From Nitrospira sp. (GTDB lineage: Bacteria; Nitrospirota; Nitrospiria; Nitrospirales; Nitrospiraceae): a stretch of 8,166 nt of DNA. How positions within the stretch are numbered: position 1 is the stretch's first letter; the number at the start of each line of letters is the position of its first letter. The stretch is taken from assembly GCA_016873525.1 (NCBI GenBank), contig VGXD01000085.1:1-8166 (forward strand), written 5' to 3'. The position numbers were made by a program, and so were the translations under genes. Positions 5,778-8,166 of the stretch are shown here, one piece after another. Under the pieces are notes generated by a model. That model saw only the letters and a program-made list of their open reading frames with translations, was not told where the DNA came from and did not search any database.

Positions 5778-6737
5778 ATGAAGCTCATCCTGCTCATCCT
5801 CGTCGCAGCCGTCAGTCTTTCCACCGGCTGTTCCAGCACGAAAAAACAGACCACGGAAACCGCCAAGTCCGTCAGCGGCACGGACGAACAGATTTTCATC
5901 GGCGACACGGTCGAAAAAAACTACGACCCCAACGTCATCATCAAGCGGGCCGAAGCCTTCTTTGAAAAAGAGGACTACCCGGAAGCGATCATCGAGTACC
6001 AGCACTTCCTGGACCTCCACCGCGTCCACGTCCTGGCCTCCTACGCCCAGTTCAAGCTCGGCGAAAGCCACTATAAGATGGCCAAAACGGTGGACCGCGA
6101 CCTCGCGCCCGTGTTCAAGGCGCAGGAAGCCTACGAGAAGCTGCTGAAAGAATTCCCCGGCAGCCGCTACGAACAGGAGGCCGCGGAGCGGATTCGTGGC
6201 TGCCATGCCCTCGTCGCGCAACATTACTTGCTCGTGGGACAGTTTTATTACCGGAGGGAGTCCTACCTGGCGGCCGCTTACCGATTCGAATCCATTCTCA
6301 AGAACTATCCGGAGATGGACGTCGTGCCGGAAGCCCAGTATTACCTGGCGGCCGCCTATAGCGAACTGGGCGCGAAGGACTGGGCCCTGGAACAACTGAC
6401 CTTGCTGGCGGAGAAGTACCCCACCCACAAGCACCAGGAAGACGCTCGGAAGCTCTTCGCCAAGCTGGGCGGAACGCAGCCCGCAGGGACGATGCTGGCC
6501 CACGCTCGCCCGGCTTCCAACGCAACCGCCTCCATTGCGCCTCCCCAGGTGCCGGCCATCGACGCGCAACCGACTGGGCGTCCCCTGGTCCTCTCCGCCT
6601 CGACCCCTGCCACAGCCCTGGTCCCCCTCAACGCCGTCGCGACACAGGCGGCCTCCATCGTGTCTTCCGCAGCGCCTTCCGCAGCGACCTCCCTGCTGCC
6701 GCAGATGACCCTCTGCCGTCTCGGCTCGTGGTGTTGA
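5778..6737 (+). CDS. bamD: BamD-like outer membrane assembly lipoprotein (TPR)
   Basis: Predicted lipoprotein of 319 aa resembling BamD/YfiO, the TPR lipoprotein of the BAM complex that inserts beta-barrel proteins into the outer membrane. A short signal peptide ends in a lipobox, LSTGC, with lipidation at C18. Residues about 51-215 form TPR-like helical pairs, including AEAFFEKEDYPEAIIEYQ (58-75), YEKLLKEFPGSRY (119-131), FESILKNYP (170-178) and LTLLAEKYP (207-215), the last three in the hallmark hydrophobic-x-x-YP/FP style. Residues about 233-310 are a low-complexity Ala/Pro/Ser/Thr tail not found in E. coli BamD. The final residues (MTLCRLGSWC) break that composition and may be frameshifted (see findings). 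The start is supported by GGAGAGG 10 nt upstream and by the signal peptide. It is divergent from fabH and monocistronic here. Another TPR lipoprotein is possible, but BamD fits best. Confidence 0.78.
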   Translation: MKLILLILVAAVSLSTGCSSTKKQTTETAKSVSGTDEQIFIGDTVEKNYDPNVIIKRAEAFFEKEDYPEAIIEYQHFLDLHRVHVLASYAQFKLGESHYKMAKTVDRDLAPVFKAQEAYEKLLKEFPGSRYEQEAAERIRGCHALVAQHYLLVGQFYYRRESYLAAAYRFESILKNYPEMDVVPEAQYYLAAAYSELGAKDWALEQLTLLAEKYPTHKHQEDARKLFAKLGGTQPAGTMLAHARPASNATASIAPPQVPAIDAQPTGRPLVLSASTPATALVPLNAVATQAASIVSSAAPSAATSLLPQMTLCRLGSWC

Positions 6738-6818
6738 GCGGGCAGCCCTCGGCTTCCAACAATCAGCCTTAGACTTCGATCGTTCTGGACTGAGCGCTGC
6801 CGGCTATCGACTTCTTCG

Positions 6819-8009
6819 TTAAAAGGAGAGCGTGTCGCGGAGCAGTTCGCGGAACGAGGTCTTGATGACCCCCTTGGCCTTGCGGAAGAACGTCTGGTAG
6901 GTTTCTTTTCCTTGCAGCACTTCGTAGTAGAGGTCGATGACTTCCTGATACCGGTTCATGAGGCGGTGGCAGAGGTGCGGGAAGGTATAGACGATCCGCG
7001 CCAGCCTGGACGCCACGCGAAACTCCGCATAGATTTCTCGCGCCACAGCCAGATCGTAGTCGAGCAAGGTCCGCCGCCGGTCGTGGAAGATACCCATCAC
7101 GCTGGCGGCTGCGATCTGGCCCGATCGCACCGCATAGTAAATGCCCTCCCCGAAGAGCGGGTCCACGAGGTGCCCGGCATCGCCGACCAAAATCGCGCGG
7201 TGTTGGACCAACCCGACCGGAGCGAACCTGGCGCTGTTGAAGAGCGGCAACGGATGGCCGGCCGGCCTCGGCACCGTCATGCTGGCCAACCCCTTTTCCT
7301 CCCGCACAAACCGATCGAAGACGCCCTTCGGGTTGGCCGGCCGGCCTCGGAACTCGGCCACGCCGATGGATAGCCGTTCTTTCTTGGGGAAAATCCAGGC
7401 GTAGCCGCGTTCCGTGGCGCCCAGATCGATCAAGACCTTGCCTTCGCCTGGATAGACCGGGGCCTGCCCGATCCCCAGCTCGCTTTCCAGCGTGGACATC
7501 CGGTTCAGGCGACGACCGGGGAAGAGCCGCTGCGCCACAAGGCTGTTCGCGCCATCCGCTCCGATCAACACTTTCGTCCGATACCGTCCACGATCGGTGA
7601 CCACTTCCACCCCCTCTGGCAAGTGGGTAAAACCGACCGCCTGCTCCCCTTCATGAATTTCGGTGCCGGCCCGACGGGCCTTCTCGACCAGTAAATGATC
7701 GAAGCGGTCCCGCATGACCATGTAGGCAATCGGAGACGGCGACTGGATCAGAAACGGCTCCTTCCCCCCATAGGTGAACTGAACGCCGTAGACGGTGTGT
7801 TCCACGACCGACTTAAACTCCGCATCCAGGATATTGTCGATGCGGACCGAAAGCCCCCCGCCGCAGGCCTTGTACCGAGGATGCGCTTGCTTATCGAGGG
7901 CCAGCACGGACATGCCGGCGCGGCTGAGTTCATAGGCCGCCGTCGCCCCGGCCGGGCCCATGCCCACGATGAGCACGTCGTACGATTTCGTATCAGGCAA
8001 GGTTTGCAT
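6819..8009 (-). CDS. Geranylgeranyl reductase family FAD-dependent oxidoreductase
   Basis: FAD-dependent oxidoreductase of 396 aa in the geranylgeranyl reductase superfamily (TIGR02032; ChlP/FixC/digeranylgeranylglycerophospholipid reductase relatives), which typically saturate isoprenoid chains. The Rossmann motif GMGPAG (16-21) is close to the N-terminus, followed by the family's YKACGGG (46-52), GADGANS (150-156) and GDAGHLVDPLFGEGIYYA (276-293), which binds FAD. Length is normal for the group and the protein looks intact. I chose ATG 8009; an in-frame TTG at 8033 would add eight residues of no conserved character. Neither has a clear Shine-Dalgarno. The natural substrate (isoprenoid quinone tail, bacteriohopanoid or lipid, or chlorophyll-like side chain) cannot be told from sequence. 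An insertion sequence end lies only about 35 bp upstream, so the native promoter may have been displaced. The 81-bp gap to the BamD-like gene holds no clear terminator. Confidence 0.85.
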   Translation of the reverse strand: MQTLPDTKSYDVLIVGMGPAGATAAYELSRAGMSVLALDKQAHPRYKACGGGLSVRIDNILDAEFKSVVEHTVYGVQFTYGGKEPFLIQSPSPIAYMVMRDRFDHLLVEKARRAGTEIHEGEQAVGFTHLPEGVEVVTDRGRYRTKVLIGADGANSLVAQRLFPGRRLNRMSTLESELGIGQAPVYPGEGKVLIDLGATERGYAWIFPKKERLSIGVAEFRGRPANPKGVFDRFVREEKGLASMTVPRPAGHPLPLFNSARFAPVGLVQHRAILVGDAGHLVDPLFGEGIYYAVRSGQIAAASVMGIFHDRRRTLLDYDLAVAREIYAEFRVASRLARIVYTFPHLCHRLMNRYQEVIDLYYEVLQGKETYQTFFRKAKGVIKTSFRELLRDTLSF

Positions 8010-8043
8010 GTGACTGCTCAGAGCTAATGGCAAGGGTCATGAC

Positions 8044-8166
8044 TAGAACCTATCTCAAAATTGTTTGAGCAGCATGGTGATGGAGGCGAGCTGCACAAAA
8101 CCGAGGAAATTGGTCGCGTAGTATTCCCACCGGACGAGCAAGCGCCGCTTCCAGTGGAGCCAGGCA
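8044..8166 (-). mobile_element. End of an IS5-family-like insertion sequence (runs off the window)
   Basis: The right edge contains one end of an insertion sequence. The putative terminal sequence, AGAACCTATCTCAAAA (8046-8061), resembles the ends of IS5-family elements, and the transposase stop codon lies inside it. CTAG at 8043-8046 could be part of the target duplication, but the other end lies outside the window so the exact boundary is uncertain by a few bases. Confidence 0.65.
8055..8166 (-). CDS. IS5-family transposase, C-terminal end (partial at window edge)
   Basis: Only the last 36 residues are visible, reading WLHWKRRLLVRWEYYATNF and ending LASITMLLKQF before a TGA at 8057-8055. 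The RRLLVRWEYYATNFLGF stretch is characteristic of the C-terminus of IS5-family DDE transposases, where it follows the catalytic glutamate region. The reading frame is open to the window edge, so whether the full transposase is intact cannot be judged. It is read toward, and on the same strand as, the reductase gene. Confidence 0.7.
   Translation of the reverse strand, partial: AWLHWKRRLLVRWEYYATNFLGFVQLASITMLLKQF

Noticed and set aside
6738..6818. Terminator between the BamD-like and reductase genes
   Set aside because: Only short, widely separated complementary pieces (GGCAGC/GCTGCC) are present, with no T-run after them.

Overview
The window is GC-rich chromosomal DNA of a diderm (Gram-negative-type) bacterium: it carries a BamD-like outer-membrane-assembly lipoprotein and a two-transmembrane sensor kinase. 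Gene content and the short GTGACGG-type intergenic repeats suggest Nitrospirota (Nitrospira-like). This is an inference from pattern, not something the sequence proves.

Layout. 1-402 has no recognisable gene but holds a long nested inverted repeat (178-334) that would fold into a rod-like RNA with an internal bubble, and a possible promoter at 366-394. 403-2714 (+) is a two-component pair: an OmpR/PhoB-type response regulator and a PhoR-type histidine kinase, separated by an inverted array of 7-bp repeats (1094-1174). Facing it on the minus strand is a run read as fabH-like ketoacyl synthase III (5540-4509), a DUF47/PhoU-like protein (4474-3857) and a PiT phosphate permease (3765-2773). A near-consensus sigma70-type promoter (TTGACG-17-TATAAT, 5655-5627) precedes the fabH-like gene. 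The small gap (34 bp) to the DUF47 gene allows the three genes to be read as one transcript. A second 7-bp repeat array (3774-3808) sits just before the pit start. Then come a BamD-like TPR lipoprotein (5778-6737, +), a geranylgeranyl-reductase-family flavoprotein (8009-6819, -), and the end of an IS5-family-like insertion sequence that enters from the right edge (8044-8166, -).

How the genes fit together. The response regulator/kinase pair, PiT permease and DUF47 protein form a plausible phosphate sensing and uptake neighbourhood. No Pst transporter or full-length PhoU is visible here. The fabH-like, BamD-like and reductase genes concern lipid and envelope functions and have no clear link to phosphate.

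I found no clearly new multi-gene system. The observations most worth checking are the structured RNA candidate, the related 7-bp repeat arrays placed directly before phoR and pit, a possible late frameshift in the BamD-like gene, and the insertion sequence abutting the reductase start.
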